Made by a program: the position numbers and the translations under genes. DNA of 64,000 nt from Vibrio chagasii (GTDB lineage Bacteria > Pseudomonadota > Gammaproteobacteria > Enterobacterales > Vibrionaceae), in NCBI RefSeq assembly GCF_002954585.1, contig NZ_MSCI01000002.1, positions 784,089-848,088 of the forward strand, in the 5' to 3' direction. Of this stretch, positions 11,044 to 21,720 are shown in pieces (position 1 is the stretch's first letter; each line of letters opens with the position of its first letter). The notes beneath the pieces are model-generated. The model did not search any database and was not told where the DNA came from. It saw only the letters and a program-made list of their open reading frames with translations.

Positions 11044-11658
11044 ATGAAAGAGCAGAAAGTCGTCATTATTGATACTGGTTGTGCCAATGTTTCATCGGTG
11101 AAGTTCGCCATTGAACGTTTGGGCTATGCGGTTGAAATTTCAAAAGAGCCAGAAGTGGTTCTTGCAGCTGACAAGTTATTCCTACCCGGTGTAGGCACAG
11201 CAAGTGAAGCAATGAAAAACCTGCAAGAGCGTGACCTTGTTAGCCTTGTGAAGCAAGTAGAGAAGCCTCTACTGGGAATCTGTTTAGGTATGCAGCTGTT
11301 AGGCAAACTGTCTCAAGAGAAAGGCCAAAAAGCTGATGAGTTAGTTGAATGTTTAGGCTTGTGTGAGGGTGAAGTTCGTTTACTGGATACGGGCGATTTA
11401 CCACTGCCACACATGGGCTGGAATACCGTCACAGCAACACCGAATCACCCTCTATTTAAATACATTGAAGAAGGCGAGTACTTTTACTTCGTTCACAGCT
11501 TCGCAATGCCAGTAGGTGAATACACCATCGCACAGTGTGATTACGGTAATCCGTTTACCGCAGCGGTGCAAAGCGGTAACTATTATGGTGTTCAGTTCCA
11601 CCCAGAACGTTCATCAAAAGCTGGTTCTAAACTTATTCAGAACTTCTTGGAATTGTAA
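11044..11658 (+). CDS. hisH: imidazole glycerol phosphate synthase glutaminase subunit HisH
   Basis: HisH hydrolyses glutamine and channels ammonia to HisF. It is a class I glutamine amidotransferase. Nucleophile Cys80 lies in [12 protein letters not shown], and the His186/Glu188 pair in [10 protein letters not shown] completes the triad. I chose ATG 11044: AAGGA at 11033-11037 abuts the earlier ATG at 11038 but is 6 nt from 11044. The gene then encodes 204 residues. It sits between hisB and hisA. Confidence 0.96.
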   Translation: MKEQKVVIIDTGCANVSSVKFAIERLGYAVEISKEPEVVLAADKLFLPGVGTASEAMKNLQERDLVSLVKQVEKPLLGICLGMQLLGKLSQEKGQKADELVECLGLCEGEVRLLDTGDLPLPHMGWNTVTATPNHPLFKYIEEGEYFYFVHSFAMPVGEYTIAQCDYGNPFTAAVQSGNYYGVQFHPERSSKAGSKLIQNFLEL

Positions 11659-11702
11659 TAAAGGATTAGGCAGTGGCTAACACAGCCATAAAAGGAATGT
11701 AA

Positions 11703-13191
<1,489 letters not shown>

Positions 13192-13195
<4 letters not shown>

Positions 13196-13827
13196 GTTTT
13201 GCAGCGACAGAAGTAAATACGCTAGCTGAACGTATCAATTGGGATAAAGTCGACGGTCTCGTTCCTGCGATTGTACAAGATTTCCAGTCAAGCCAAGTGC
13301 TGATGATGGGTTACATGAACCAAGATGCGTTAGCAAAGACGGGCGAAACAGGTCAAGTGACCTTTTTCTCTCGTACTAAAGAGCGCCTTTGGACTAAAGG
13401 TGAGACTTCAGGAAATGTTCTGCAACTGGTGAATATGTCACTGGACTGCGACAACGATACCTTGCTAGTCAAAGTGAACCCAATCGGTCCTACGTGTCAC
13501 TTGGGTACGACAACATGCTGGGATTCGGATCCACAGGAAGAGTCTCAGATGGTGTGGCTTCATCAACTTGAGCAGCTACTGGCTGCCCGCAAGGACGCAG
13601 ATCCTGACTCTTCTTACACTGCCAGCTTATATGCCCGTGGCACCAAGCGTATATCGCAAAAAGTGGGCGAAGAAGGCGTTGAAGTCGCGCTTGCGGCGAC
13701 GTCGGGCGATAAGGCGGAGCTAGTCTGTGAATCAGCAGACTTGATCTATCACCTAATGGTTCTATTGCAAGACCAAGGTCTATCGATGAACGATGTGGTG
13801 AATAAGCTAAAAGAGCGCCATAAGTAA
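13192..13827 (+). CDS. hisI: bifunctional phosphoribosyl-AMP cyclohydrolase / phosphoribosyl-ATP pyrophosphatase HisI (HisIE)
   Basis: This is a fusion enzyme for steps two and three of the pathway. The N-terminal cyclohydrolase domain (about 1-115) has metal-binding cysteines in [15 protein letters not shown] and the Asp cluster LDCDNDT. The C-terminal pyrophosphohydrolase domain (about 120-211) has the MazG-like helix motif [14 protein letters not shown]. At 211 residues it matches other gammaproteobacterial HisIE proteins. It is the last gene of the operon and a strong terminator follows. Confidence 0.97.
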
Positions 13828-13855
13828 TCTATCTTTAGGGTACATATAGATAAGT

Positions 13856-13893
13856 AAAAGCCCCGTAAACAACCAGGTTTACGGGGCTTTTTT
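13856..13893 (+). terminator. his operon terminator
   Basis: A long stem, AAAGCCCCGTAAAC (about 13857-13870) with GTTTACGGGGCTTT (13877-13890), is followed by further T residues. Confidence 0.95.
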
Positions 13894-13997
13894 AGCGTTC
13901 TATCCTGTGCCTATCTCACCTTTAGGCCTCGTCATGCCGAGGAGCCTAAGCGACATCAGGAATCTCTTCTTCTAATCTGACTTCCTATGCGTACGAG

Positions 13998-14507
13998 TTA
14001 GCCACAGCACTTCTTGGATTTCTTACCGCTGCCACAGATACACGGGTCATTGCGGCCGATCTTAAAGCTCTCTACGGTTTGGTTTAGGCGAGGGTCAATC
14101 TCAGGCTCAGGTTGGCTTTGTTCTGGAAATTCACCATCGATATAGAACCAAAGGCCGTTTTCACGAACGAAACGAGAGCGTTCTTGCATGCAGTATTGCG
14201 CGCCTTCTTCATTAAAATAGGCTTTAAATTCAACATAGCCCTCGTTTTCGTGGGAACCAGCAGCAGTGTCGATAACTTCTAGACCAGCCCAGTCACTGTT
14301 GATCGAATCTGCAATGCCTTCTCTTTGTGCTTCTGCATTGCAGCTAGGGTGGTAGGTAGCAATCACATAGTCCACCAACCCTAAAACATGCGCTGAATAA
14401 CGCGAGCGCATTAACTGCTCTGGCGTTTCAACTGAGCTGTGATTAAGGTGTGCTGGTTCACAGCACTGAGGGTAAGTATTGTTGCTACCACATGGGCATA
14501 AAGACAT
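13998..14507 (-). CDS. ychJ: YchJ-family SEC-C motif protein
   Basis: This 169-residue cytosolic protein has a SEC-C zinc-binding motif at each end: CPCGSNNTYPQCC near residue 4 and CICGSGKKSKKCC at the C-terminus. A YchJ-type NTF2-like fold fills the middle (SRYSAHVLGLVDYVIATYHP). The family function is not established; the SEC-C motif is shared with the SecA C-terminus and binds zinc. It is convergent with the his operon and lies downstream of a terminated EAL-HDOD gene, so it probably has its own promoter. Confidence 0.9.
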   Translation of the reverse strand: MSLCPCGSNNTYPQCCEPAHLNHSSVETPEQLMRSRYSAHVLGLVDYVIATYHPSCNAEAQREGIADSINSDWAGLEVIDTAAGSHENEGYVEFKAYFNEEGAQYCMQERSRFVRENGLWFYIDGEFPEQSQPEPEIDPRLNQTVESFKIGRNDPCICGSGKKSKKCCG

Positions 14508-14520
14508 AGTCAGATCCTGT

Positions 14521-14547
14521 AAAAATGGCCTCTGAGTAAGAGGCCAT
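14521..14547 (-). terminator. terminator after the EAL-HDOD gene
   Basis: ATGGCCTCT (14525-14533) pairs with AGAGGCCAT (14539-14547). On the minus strand the hairpin is followed by five T residues. Confidence 0.8.
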
Positions 14548-14620
14548 AAATGAATGCGTTGGAGTTTAACAAGAAATTAAGGTCCACTAAAGAGGACGTT
14601 TCGACCAAGCTAATGGTCAA

Positions 14621-15832
14621 TCAAGCTGGTGCTAACAAATCTTGCGCCCAAGCTGTCGCTTCGTCATAGGCGAGGCCAAGTTGAGCCTCACTGAGTTTGA
14701 GGAGATTACGAATGCGAGTTGCTTCATCCCAACGAGCTTGCTCATAGGCTACCACCATAGCTAAGACCGCACCTAATACACCTTTGCGCAGTATTAGTGC
14801 TTGTTTTATTTCTTCGTCAATTGGCACAGAATCCAGTACCTGTTTTAACGGTTGGTCAAACAATGAATCTAATAACGAGAACATACCAGTTAAGAAAGCT
14901 TGTCCTGGCTCCACTTTAACGTTCATCTTTTCGACTAACAGTTCACACTGGCGAGCGCGAATGACAGCTAAGCCGTAAAGTGAGTCAGGTTTGTCTTCCT
15001 TCGCAGACGCAATCGCAACAAGAGAGACAAATTTACGAAGCTTTTGCTCTCCCAGATAAACCAATGCTTGTCGGAAAGAGCGAATGGTCGTCGCTGAGCC
15101 ACCTGCCGAGTTTACGTAGGTAAGCAGCTTATATGAAAGCGTAACATCTAAGGTGATCAGGCGTTCTACTTCGCCAAAATCAATAGGATCGTTGGCGATC
15201 TCTTTTAACAGTTGCACGATAGTTAAAAAAGCAGGGTTGAGTGCACGAGTCTGAATCATCTCTGGCTTGCTAAAAAAGTAGCCTTGGAAGTAGCTGAAAC
15301 CCGCTTTATTCGCTTCTTGATATTCCTCATAAGTCTCTACTTTTTCAGCAAGAAACTTAACATCTAATCCTTTCATTGAGCTCATGAACATCGAAGCTTT
15401 TTCAATAGAGACCAAACGAATATCGAATTTGATAATCGATACGTAAGGTAGGAAACGCTTCCAAGCCTTACTTGGCACAAAGTCATCTAATGCAATAGTG
15501 TAGCCAGCATCATAGATAGTCTTGATCGCCTCAAGTAACTCGTCAGTTGGTTCGCAGTCTTCTAGAACTTCAACGACTAAGCTTTCTTTGGGGAACAGAG
15601 TAGGGACTAAGTTGATTAGGCTTGCATAAGGGAAGTTAACGAAACCAAGCTTATCACCCAATGTATTGTAGTGAGTCGATAAGAAGTGGTCAGATAGCAA
15701 ACGACTAGTAGCGAGTTCCGGTTCTACTTCAGGGAAAGTGTTCTTAGGACCATCCCTGAATAGCAACTCGTAACCTATGGTTTTCTTGTCTGCATCGAGT
15801 ATTGGTTGACGCGCTACGTATGAATATTTCAA
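14621..15832 (-). CDS. EAL and HDOD domain signalling protein (cyclic-di-GMP phosphodiesterase-like)
   Basis: This 403-residue soluble protein has an N-terminal EAL domain (about 1-195) and a C-terminal HDOD domain (about 200-390). The signature is YELLFRDG instead of E-A-L. The other metal and catalytic residues appear kept: VEVLED, the DD of ALDDFVP, K in IKFD, E in LAEKVET, and Q in YFQGYFF. It may therefore hydrolyse c-di-GMP, although the glycine after DDF is replaced by V. Relatives of this architecture affect motility and biofilm in Vibrio. No sensor or membrane part is seen. It is monocistronic, with a terminator downstream. Confidence 0.88.
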   Translation of the reverse strand: MKYSYVARQPILDADKKTIGYELLFRDGPKNTFPEVEPELATSRLLSDHFLSTHYNTLGDKLGFVNFPYASLINLVPTLFPKESLVVEVLEDCEPTDELLEAIKTIYDAGYTIALDDFVPSKAWKRFLPYVSIIKFDIRLVSIEKASMFMSSMKGLDVKFLAEKVETYEEYQEANKAGFSYFQGYFFSKPEMIQTRALNPAFLTIVQLLKEIANDPIDFGEVERLITLDVTLSYKLLTYVNSAGGSATTIRSFRQALVYLGEQKLRKFVSLVAIASAKEDKPDSLYGLAVIRARQCELLVEKMNVKVEPGQAFLTGMFSLLDSLFDQPLKQVLDSVPIDEEIKQALILRKGVLGAVLAMVVAYEQARWDEATRIRNLLKLSEAQLGLAYDEATAWAQDLLAPA

Positions 15833-15943
15833 CTTGGTACTGTGTTCGGTTTATTTCAGATAGAGAGATAATAGCTAATTCACTAGAAATTACCATACAC
15901 AATCTAAGAAAGTCTGACCCACTATAATAATCAAACTGAAAGT

Positions 15944-16690
15944 TTAAGGCTGTTGTTGAAAGCTATTGCTAAACGCTCGATTCTGTAGTTCAAAACTTTG
16001 CGGAGTAAACACCAGTACAGAGCCTTGTGTATACCAATCACCAAGTACAATACGAGTTTTAGTGCAATTGTTAGCATCAAAAGTGTGGACGTTTGGACGA
16101 TGGGTATGGCCGTGGATCATGAGATCCACATTGTTTTTCTCCATCACGTTTTCGACCTCTTGCTGCGTCACATCCATGATGTCTAGCGACTTAGTCTGCT
16201 TATCATCTTTAATATCAGACTGAACTTTTGAAACGATTTTCTTTTTAATAAAGAATGGAATTCTGTTGAAGATCCACTGTAGCCAAGGTTGGTGTACTTT
16301 CTCACGGAAAGCGAGGTACTTTACGTCTTCAGTACATAGAGTGTCACCATGCAGTACCACGGCTTTTTGCCCGTAGATATCGATAGTCGTCACTTCGTCT
16401 AGAAGCTGTACACCAGTCTGCTTGGCAAATCTTTTCCCAACCAAAAAGTCACGGTTACCTTGAGTGAAGTAACAAGGGACACCAGCTTTCACCAAATCGA
16501 TAAATGCTTGGCGAATAGAATTGGCGAATTCACTCTTATCGTCGTCACCAATCCAGAATTCAAACAGATCACCTAATACGTAGAGTGCATCCGCTTCTAC
16601 CGCTTCATTCTTCATGAAGGTTAGGAAGCAGTCCGTGATGTCTTGTCGTGACGGAGCAAGGTGAAGGTCTGATATAAAATATGTTTTCAT
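15944..16690 (-). CDS. lpxH: UDP-2,3-diacylglucosamine diphosphatase LpxH
   Basis: LpxH cleaves UDP-2,3-diacylglucosamine to lipid X and UMP in lipid A synthesis. It is a peripheral membrane Mn-dependent calcineurin-like phosphoesterase. The metal-binding series is complete: SDLHL (about residue 8), [11 protein letters not shown] (about 41), GNRD (about 79), HGDTLC (about 114) and HGHTHRP (about 194). The 248-residue length is typical. It follows ppiB on the same strand but is separated from it by a terminator. Confidence 0.96.
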   Translation of the reverse strand: MKTYFISDLHLAPSRQDITDCFLTFMKNEAVEADALYVLGDLFEFWIGDDDKSEFANSIRQAFIDLVKAGVPCYFTQGNRDFLVGKRFAKQTGVQLLDEVTTIDIYGQKAVVLHGDTLCTEDVKYLAFREKVHQPWLQWIFNRIPFFIKKKIVSKVQSDIKDDKQTKSLDIMDVTQQEVENVMEKNNVDLMIHGHTHRPNVHTFDANNCTKTRIVLGDWYTQGSVLVFTPQSFELQNRAFSNSFQQQP

Positions 16691-16696
16691 AGGTCT

Positions 16697-16720
16697 AAAA
16701 AAAGGGAGCGATTCGCTCCC
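16697..16720 (-). terminator. terminator between ppiB and lpxH
   Basis: On the minus strand GGGAGCG/CGCTCCC (arms at 16704-16710 and 16714-16720, 3-nt loop) is followed by seven T residues. It lies just ahead of the lpxH start, so it may attenuate read-through from ppiB into lpxH. Confidence 0.85.
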
Positions 16721-16774
16721 TGTATCCTGATTTTATCGGCTCATCAATTATTAATACTAACCGAAAGCGAGTAA

Positions 16775-17269
16775 TTAAGCTTCGATTGTAGTACCAGTGA
16801 TGATCACTTCTTCTAGTGGTACGTCTTGGTGCATACCCATAGAACCAGTGCTAACACCTTTGATCTTGTTTACTACGTCCATGCCTTCTACAACTTCTGC
16901 GAATACACAGTAACCCCAACCGTCTAGGCTTTCGCTGCGGAAGTTAAGGAAAGAGTTGTCGTTTACGTTGATGAAGAACTGAGAGCTTGCTGAGTGCGGT
17001 TCCATAGTACGAGCCATTGCTAGCGTACCAACTTTGTTCGCTAGACCGTTGTTTGCTTCGTTCTTGATAGTTGCGCGAGTCGCTTTTTCTTTAAGGCCAG
17101 AAGTCATGCCGCCGCCTTGAATCATGAAACCATCGATAACACGGTGGAATAGTGTGTTGTCGTAGAAACCGTCACGGCAATACTGTAGGAAGTTTGCGCT
17201 TGTTTCTGGTGCTTTTTCTTCATTTAGTTGAACTTTGATGTCACCAAAATTTGTGTGAAGGATGATCAT
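16775..17269 (-). CDS. ppiB: cytosolic peptidyl-prolyl cis-trans isomerase B (cyclophilin)
   Basis: This 164-residue cyclophilin has no signal peptide. It carries the family core [13 protein letters not shown] (about residues 41-53), with catalytic Arg in FHR, and [18 protein letters not shown]. It speeds Xaa-Pro isomerisation during folding in the cytosol. It is divergent from cysS; the ppiB-cysS-lpxH neighbourhood is conserved in gammaproteobacteria. Confidence 0.97.
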   Translation of the reverse strand: MIILHTNFGDIKVQLNEEKAPETSANFLQYCRDGFYDNTLFHRVIDGFMIQGGGMTSGLKEKATRATIKNEANNGLANKVGTLAMARTMEPHSASSQFFINVNDNSFLNFRSESLDGWGYCVFAEVVEGMDVVNKIKGVSTGSMGMHQDVPLEEVIITGTTIEA

Positions 17270-17389
17270 GATTGTTACCTTACTGTCTTTTTAATATGAA
17301 AGGCGATTCTAGCCTAGTTTGATTGAGTTTCAAAATACGAAATCGTCAATAGATAACAAGGAGTTTAGCTGATTTGATGGTGAAAGGTA

Positions 17390-17418
17390 TTACCTATTAA
17401 GGTATGACTTGTTATACT
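17390..17418 (+). promoter_or_regulatory. candidate sigma-70 promoter for cysS
   Basis: TTACCT (17390-17395) and TATACT (17413-17418) are 17 nt apart and about 40 nt ahead of the cysS ATG. The -10 box is good and the -35 box is moderate. Confidence 0.55.
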
Positions 17419-17458
17419 GCGAGCTTATTTTGATTAATCCATAAAATAGATAGAGATC

Positions 17459-18844
17459 ATGCTAAAGATATATAACACACTCACAAGACAGAAAGAGGAA
17501 TTCAAACCAATTACAGCTGGCAAAGTCGGCATGTATGTCTGTGGGGTAACCATCTACGATCTCTGTCATATTGGTCATGGCCGTACGTTCGTTTCTTTCG
17601 ACGTTGTGACTCGCTACCTGCGTTACTTAGGTTATGACCTAACGTTTGTTCGCAACATCACAGACATCGACGACAAAATCATTAAGCGTGCGAACGAAAA
17701 CGGCGAGTCTTGCGATTCTCTAACTGAGCGCCTAATCAGTGAAATGCACGCTGACTTCGATGCGTTGAACATGAAGCGTCCAGACGTTGAGCCTCGTGCG
17801 ACGGAATTCATCACAGAAATCATCGAGCTTGTTGAAAAGCTGATTGAACGTGGTTTTGCTTACGTAGCAAGCAACGGCGATGTAATGTTCGAAGTTAAGA
17901 AGTTTGACGATTACGGTAAGCTTTCTAAGCAGGATCTAGAGCAACTTCAAGCTGGTGCGCGTGTTGATGTTGAATCAGCAAAACGTAGCCCATTAGACTT
18001 CGTTCTTTGGAAAATGTCTAAGCCAGGTGAACCGACATGGGAATCGCCATGGGGCCCAGGTCGTCCAGGTTGGCACATTGAATGTTCAGCAATGAACTCG
18101 TCTATTCTTGGCAACCACTTCGATATCCACGGTGGCGGTTCGGATCTGCAGTTCCCACACCACGAGAACGAGATCGCACAATCTTGCTGTGCACACGGTA
18201 CTCAGTATGTAAATACTTGGATGCACAGTGGCATGGTGATGGTAGATAAAGAGAAGATGTCTAAGTCTCTAGGTAACTTCTTCACTATCCGTGACGTGCT
18301 GGCTCATTACGATGCCGAAACGGTTCGTTACTTCCTAATGTCTGGTCACTACCGTAGCCAACTTAACTACAGCGAAGATAACTTGAACCAAGCTCGAGCA
18401 TCACTTGAGCGTCTATACACGTCACTTCGTGGTCTAGATCTTACTGCAGCACCAGCTGGTGGTGAAGAGTACGTAACTCGTTTCTCTACTGCGATGAACG
18501 ATGACTTCAATACGCCAGAAGCATACTCAGTGCTTTTTGAAATGGCTCGTGAAATCAACCGCATCAAGACAGAAAGCATAGAAAAAGCAAGTGGACTTGG
18601 CGCTTTGATGCGCGAACTAGCGGACATTATCGGTATTCTTCACCAAGACCCAGAAGCTTTCCTACAAGGTGATGCTGCTGGTAATGATGACGAAGTGGCT
18701 GAAATCGAAGCTCTGATCAAACTGCGTAACGACTCTCGTGCTTCTAAGGATTGGGCAAATGCTGACCTTGCACGTGATAAGTTAAACGAATTAGGTATCG
18801 TTCTGGAAGATGGCCCAGAAGGTACGACTTGGCGTCGTAAGTAA
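17459..18844 (+). CDS. cysS: cysteinyl-tRNA synthetase
   Basis: This class I aminoacyl-tRNA synthetase charges tRNA-Cys. Of 461 residues, the HIGH signature is at residues 37-40 (CHIGHGRTF). The zinc site includes Cys28 in YVCGVTIYD and the [10 protein letters not shown]...HHENE region (about 209-238). The KMSKS loop is in [11 protein letters not shown] (about residue 268). Length and order of motifs are normal. It is monocistronic with a strong terminator. Confidence 0.98.
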   Translation: MLKIYNTLTRQKEEFKPITAGKVGMYVCGVTIYDLCHIGHGRTFVSFDVVTRYLRYLGYDLTFVRNITDIDDKIIKRANENGESCDSLTERLISEMHADFDALNMKRPDVEPRATEFITEIIELVEKLIERGFAYVASNGDVMFEVKKFDDYGKLSKQDLEQLQAGARVDVESAKRSPLDFVLWKMSKPGEPTWESPWGPGRPGWHIECSAMNSSILGNHFDIHGGGSDLQFPHHENEIAQSCCAHGTQYVNTWMHSGMVMVDKEKMSKSLGNFFTIRDVLAHYDAETVRYFLMSGHYRSQLNYSEDNLNQARASLERLYTSLRGLDLTAAPAGGEEYVTRFSTAMNDDFNTPEAYSVLFEMAREINRIKTESIEKASGLGALMRELADIIGILHQDPEAFLQGDAAGNDDEVAEIEALIKLRNDSRASKDWANADLARDKLNELGIVLEDGPEGTTWRRK

Positions 18845-18851
18845 ATCTTAT

Positions 18852-18879
18852 AAAAAGGGCTGATTTTCAGCCCTTTTTT
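18852..18879 (+). terminator. cysS terminator
   Basis: AAAAAGGGCTGA pairs with TCAGCCCTTTTT across a 3-nt loop and ends in a T-tract. Confidence 0.93.
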
Positions 18880-18941
18880 CTAGTAAAAATTCTCTAATTT
18901 CATCTTTTCTATATTCAACTTTATTAAACAGGAATATTTCT

Positions 18942-19520
18942 GTGGCTCAGATGTATTTTTACTACTCAGCAATGAATGCGGGTAAATCGACAACGCTTCT
19001 TCAATCTTCATTCAACTACCAAGAGCGCGGTATGACGCCTGTGATCTTTACAGCGGCACTCGATGATCGCTACGGTATTGGTAAAGTGAGTTCTCGAATT
19101 GGTCTGCAGTCTGAAGCGCAGCTTTTTAAGAATGACACGAATCTTTTCGAAGCGATTAACGAGCTGAACGAGGAAGAAAAGCGTCACTGTGTACTGATTG
19201 ATGAGTGTCAATTCTTGTCGAAAGAGCAGGTATATCAGCTAACAGAAGTGGTAGATAAACTGCATATTCCTGTACTGTGTTACGGTTTACGTACCGATTT
19301 CCTAGGTGAGTTATTTGAAGGCAGCCGTTACTTGCTGTCTTGGGCAGATAAACTGGTTGAGCTTAAAACTATCTGTCACTGTGGCCGCAAAGCGAATATG
19401 GTAATTCGTACTGATGAACACGGTGTCGCGATCGCGGAAGGTGATCAAGTAGCGATTGGTGGTAACGACAAATACGTGTCTGTATGTCGTCTTCACTACA
19501 AAGAAGCGCTAGGTAAGTAA
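18942..19520 (+). CDS. tdk: thymidine kinase
   Basis: Tdk phosphorylates thymidine in pyrimidine salvage. The 192-residue protein has the P-loop AMNAGKST (residues 10-17), the DECQFL Walker-B-like motif (about residue 88), the YGLRTDF substrate lasso region (about 112) and a zinc site formed by C-x-C and C-x2-H near the C-terminus. The start is a GTG (18942) after CAGGAAT; the encoded [16 protein letters not shown] matches the family N-terminus. Confidence 0.97.
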   Translation: MAQMYFYYSAMNAGKSTTLLQSSFNYQERGMTPVIFTAALDDRYGIGKVSSRIGLQSEAQLFKNDTNLFEAINELNEEEKRHCVLIDECQFLSKEQVYQLTEVVDKLHIPVLCYGLRTDFLGELFEGSRYLLSWADKLVELKTICHCGRKANMVIRTDEHGVAIAEGDQVAIGGNDKYVSVCRLHYKEALGK

Positions 19521-19570
19521 ACGCTTCTTAAGTCCTGTAGCAATAGCTGAAAGGCAAAGTGATAAAAAAG

Positions 19571-19597
19571 AAACGGTGGCTTAGTGCCACCGTTTTT
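19571..19597 (+). terminator. tdk terminator
   Basis: AAACGGTGGC (19571-19580) pairs with GCCACCGTTT (19586-19595), followed by a T-tract. It may also serve the convergent gene at 19621. Confidence 0.9.
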
Positions 19598-19620
19598 GTT
19601 TTCTCGTTGGTTATCGTTAT

Positions 19621-20268
19621 CTATTCAAAGCCGAGCTTCTTGATCGATTGATAGGCGTCATCCACTTCCTTAGGGATAGGCATTTCAATCTGAAAACCTT
19701 TAGCGGGGTACGATTTGATGCGTTCAAAATCCGCCACCAATGCGCCTAGCACCATATCTAATGGCAACTCTTCATTAAAGTAATCGACCCAGTCTTGCCA
19801 TTTTGAGGTTACGGTTATTTCCGTTGTCTCGTCAGGCCATTGTTTACTGAAGGTCGCGTAGGTTCTTTTCTCCATAAAGGGCTTCTGCACTAAGGTCAGT
19901 CTTTTAGGAGATAATTCTAACTCAGTAAGTAACTCGTGTGTGAAGCGGACATTTTCTCCCGTATTTGTCGCGTGCTTTTCGATGACGATGTCAGAATCAG
20001 GCACGCCACAGTCTCTAGCAATTGCTGCAAAAGTTTCTGCTTCTGAGCGTTCAAAACTGCCTTCAGTAAATCTTCCGACGCCTCCAGAAAATACGATATA
20101 AGGCGCGACCTTTTGCTGGTAAAGCTCAGCAGCATATTCAGCGACGCGAGTGTCGTTACTGCACAATACAAAAATACAATCTGAAGGCTCAACCTTGTGT
20201 CCCATAGACATGAAATTCCAAAGGGTATCGATTGAGCGGTGTAGGTTCTTTGAGGATGGCTTAGTCAT
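19621..20268 (-). CDS. YdcF/DUF218-family protein
   Basis: This 215-residue protein resembles the DUF218 (YdcF/SanA/ElyC) family: CIFVLCSNDTRVAEYAAELY, FSGGVGRFTE and EKHATNTGENV are the usual blocks (about residues 30-110). E. coli YdcF binds S-adenosylmethionine; no reaction is established. There is no signal peptide, so it should be cytosolic. I placed the start at ATG 20268 (MTKPSSKN). It overlaps the end of the upstream SDR gene by 8 nt, indicating translational coupling; an extension to 20292 is less likely. Confidence 0.85.
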   Translation of the reverse strand: MTKPSSKNLHRSIDTLWNFMSMGHKVEPSDCIFVLCSNDTRVAEYAAELYQQKVAPYIVFSGGVGRFTEGSFERSEAETFAAIARDCGVPDSDIVIEKHATNTGENVRFTHELLTELELSPKRLTLVQKPFMEKRTYATFSKQWPDETTEITVTSKWQDWVDYFNEELPLDMVLGALVADFERIKSYPAKGFQIEMPIPKEVDDAYQSIKKLGFE

Positions 20269-21115
20269 GAAGAGCGTCCAATGTGGATTCAAACTTAAAT
20301 GAATAACCTAAATCGAGGATCTTTTTCGAAGAAATCAGTTTATCCGGTTCATTAACAACAGGCGGAAGTGGTTCACTACTGTTGGCACTTTTTAAAGCGG
20401 CAGCGTAGAACTCAGCTTTGCTTACCGTGTTTGGTGTCGTCACATTGGCGATTTCGTTATGTAGGTGGCTTATCGCAAAATCAACCGCGCCAATGGCATC
20501 ATCAAGGTGCAGCATATTTGCAGGGGCTTGGTTACTCACTTGTTTGAGTTTACTGGCAAAGCGCGACGGATGGCGATTTGGGCCAATTAATCCACTAAAG
20601 CGAAGAATGGCGTAATCAATACCAGAATCCATCACCGACTGTTCAGCTTGAAGCATGATTCGCGCGTTATCGGAGAATGTGCAAGCGTCACCGCTGTCAG
20701 CGTTCGCAAGCACAAGTGATGCATCCTGCTCGTACATGATACCCGGTTTAGTAGGGTACACCGTTGTTGAACTGACCATAATCAGCTTCTTAATATTTGC
20801 TTGCTGACAAGCTTTAGTAAGTAGCTGCCAATAGACTGCATACTCTTTCCCAGCGCCTTTCCTAAAACCAGGAGGGAAGCTCCCAATCACGATCTCGGTA
20901 TTGTGTTCGAGCAGTAAAGAATAGAGTTGTCCGACGGTTTGGTCTGAGTTTGACGAATCAAAGCTGAATACTTCGCAGGGAATACGTTCACTGCCGATCG
21001 TATCTGCACCTGCTTGGGTCGTTTTAGTGACGACGACGCGGTTACCATGTCTCTCTAGGTGTTCAGATAAAGGCGCGCCTACCCATCCAGCACCAACAAT
21101 AAATATAGAAGCCAT
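20261..21115 (-). CDS. NAD(P)-binding SDR-family protein (YeeZ-like epimerase/reductase)
   Basis: The 284-residue Rossmann protein begins MASIFIVGAGWVGAPLSEHL, with the GxGxxG-type dinucleotide loop at residues 8-13. It has the extended-SDR region VSSTTVYP (about residue 115) and a LHLDDAI block (about residue 197). A Tyr-x3-Lys catalytic pair is not clearly present, as in the YeeZ group of atypical SDRs. Substrate is unknown. It is coupled with the DUF218 gene downstream by an 8-nt overlap. Confidence 0.82.
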   Translation of the reverse strand: MASIFIVGAGWVGAPLSEHLERHGNRVVVTKTTQAGADTIGSERIPCEVFSFDSSNSDQTVGQLYSLLLEHNTEIVIGSFPPGFRKGAGKEYAVYWQLLTKACQQANIKKLIMVSSTTVYPTKPGIMYEQDASLVLANADSGDACTFSDNARIMLQAEQSVMDSGIDYAILRFSGLIGPNRHPSRFASKLKQVSNQAPANMLHLDDAIGAVDFAISHLHNEIANVTTPNTVSKAEFYAAALKSANSSEPLPPVVNEPDKLISSKKILDLGYSFKFESTLDALHD

Positions 21116-21177
21116 CTGTTCCTCACAACTGAAATTGATGGATTTACAATAAGCCTAACAAACCTTTGGCCAAAAAT

Positions 21178-21212
21178 GAAAAAACTCCACGGCCGAAGCA
21201 AGTGGAGTTTTT
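21178..21212 (-). terminator. terminator after the TIGR02647 gene
   Basis: AAAACTCCAC (21181-21190) pairs with GTGGAGTTTT (21202-21211). It has T/A tracts on both sides, so it can act in either direction. Confidence 0.85.
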
Positions 21213-21229
21213 ACAATAACCGTCGCGCT

Positions 21230-21460
21230 TTATTTGAGTACGCGAAGCAGCTTGTCAGCGCGCTCTGCCATCTCAATACCTTCATCGGTTAGGTAACCGC
21301 CGTCTGGTTGAGTACAAAGGTTCTTTTCGAATAGGCGCTTAACAGCGTCTTGAGTTTCTTGGCTAGCTTCTTGATGAACTTTAATACCCGTAGCTGCGCT
21401 ACTTACATCAAATTGAAGAAGGAGGTTTAAATCAGCAATATGTTCAGCGGTGTACTTCAT
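21230..21460 (-). CDS. TIGR02647-family small protein
   Basis: This 76-residue protein reads MKYTAEHIADLNLLLQFD at its start, and GGYLTDEGIEMAERADKL near its end. The pattern suits the small conserved family TIGR02647 of Vibrio, Pseudomonas and relatives. The tail looks like the wing and last helix of a winged-helix protein, hinting at nucleic acid binding, but no function is known. It is monocistronic with its own terminator. Confidence 0.8.
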   Translation of the reverse strand: MKYTAEHIADLNLLLQFDVSSAATGIKVHQEASQETQDAVKRLFEKNLCTQPDGGYLTDEGIEMAERADKLLRVLK

Positions 21461-21720
21461 AATTAACCTATATATTCATAACGTTCTCTACCTTCACCTT
21501 AGTGCGCATTCTCGGCTCAGGCAACAGCAAATAAATAGATTTGATAACTGATACCAAATTGAATGATTAATCGTCGTATGGTGAACTTATTTTGGTTGTA
21601 TTGAGTGATTTGTGCCCACCTAAATGGCGAATGATGTTTATTGCTAAGTGGTTGTAATATATTGTGTGACTAGAAATATATTGCATTCAGCTAATATTGT
21701 AGAAAAAAGGAAATGCATCA

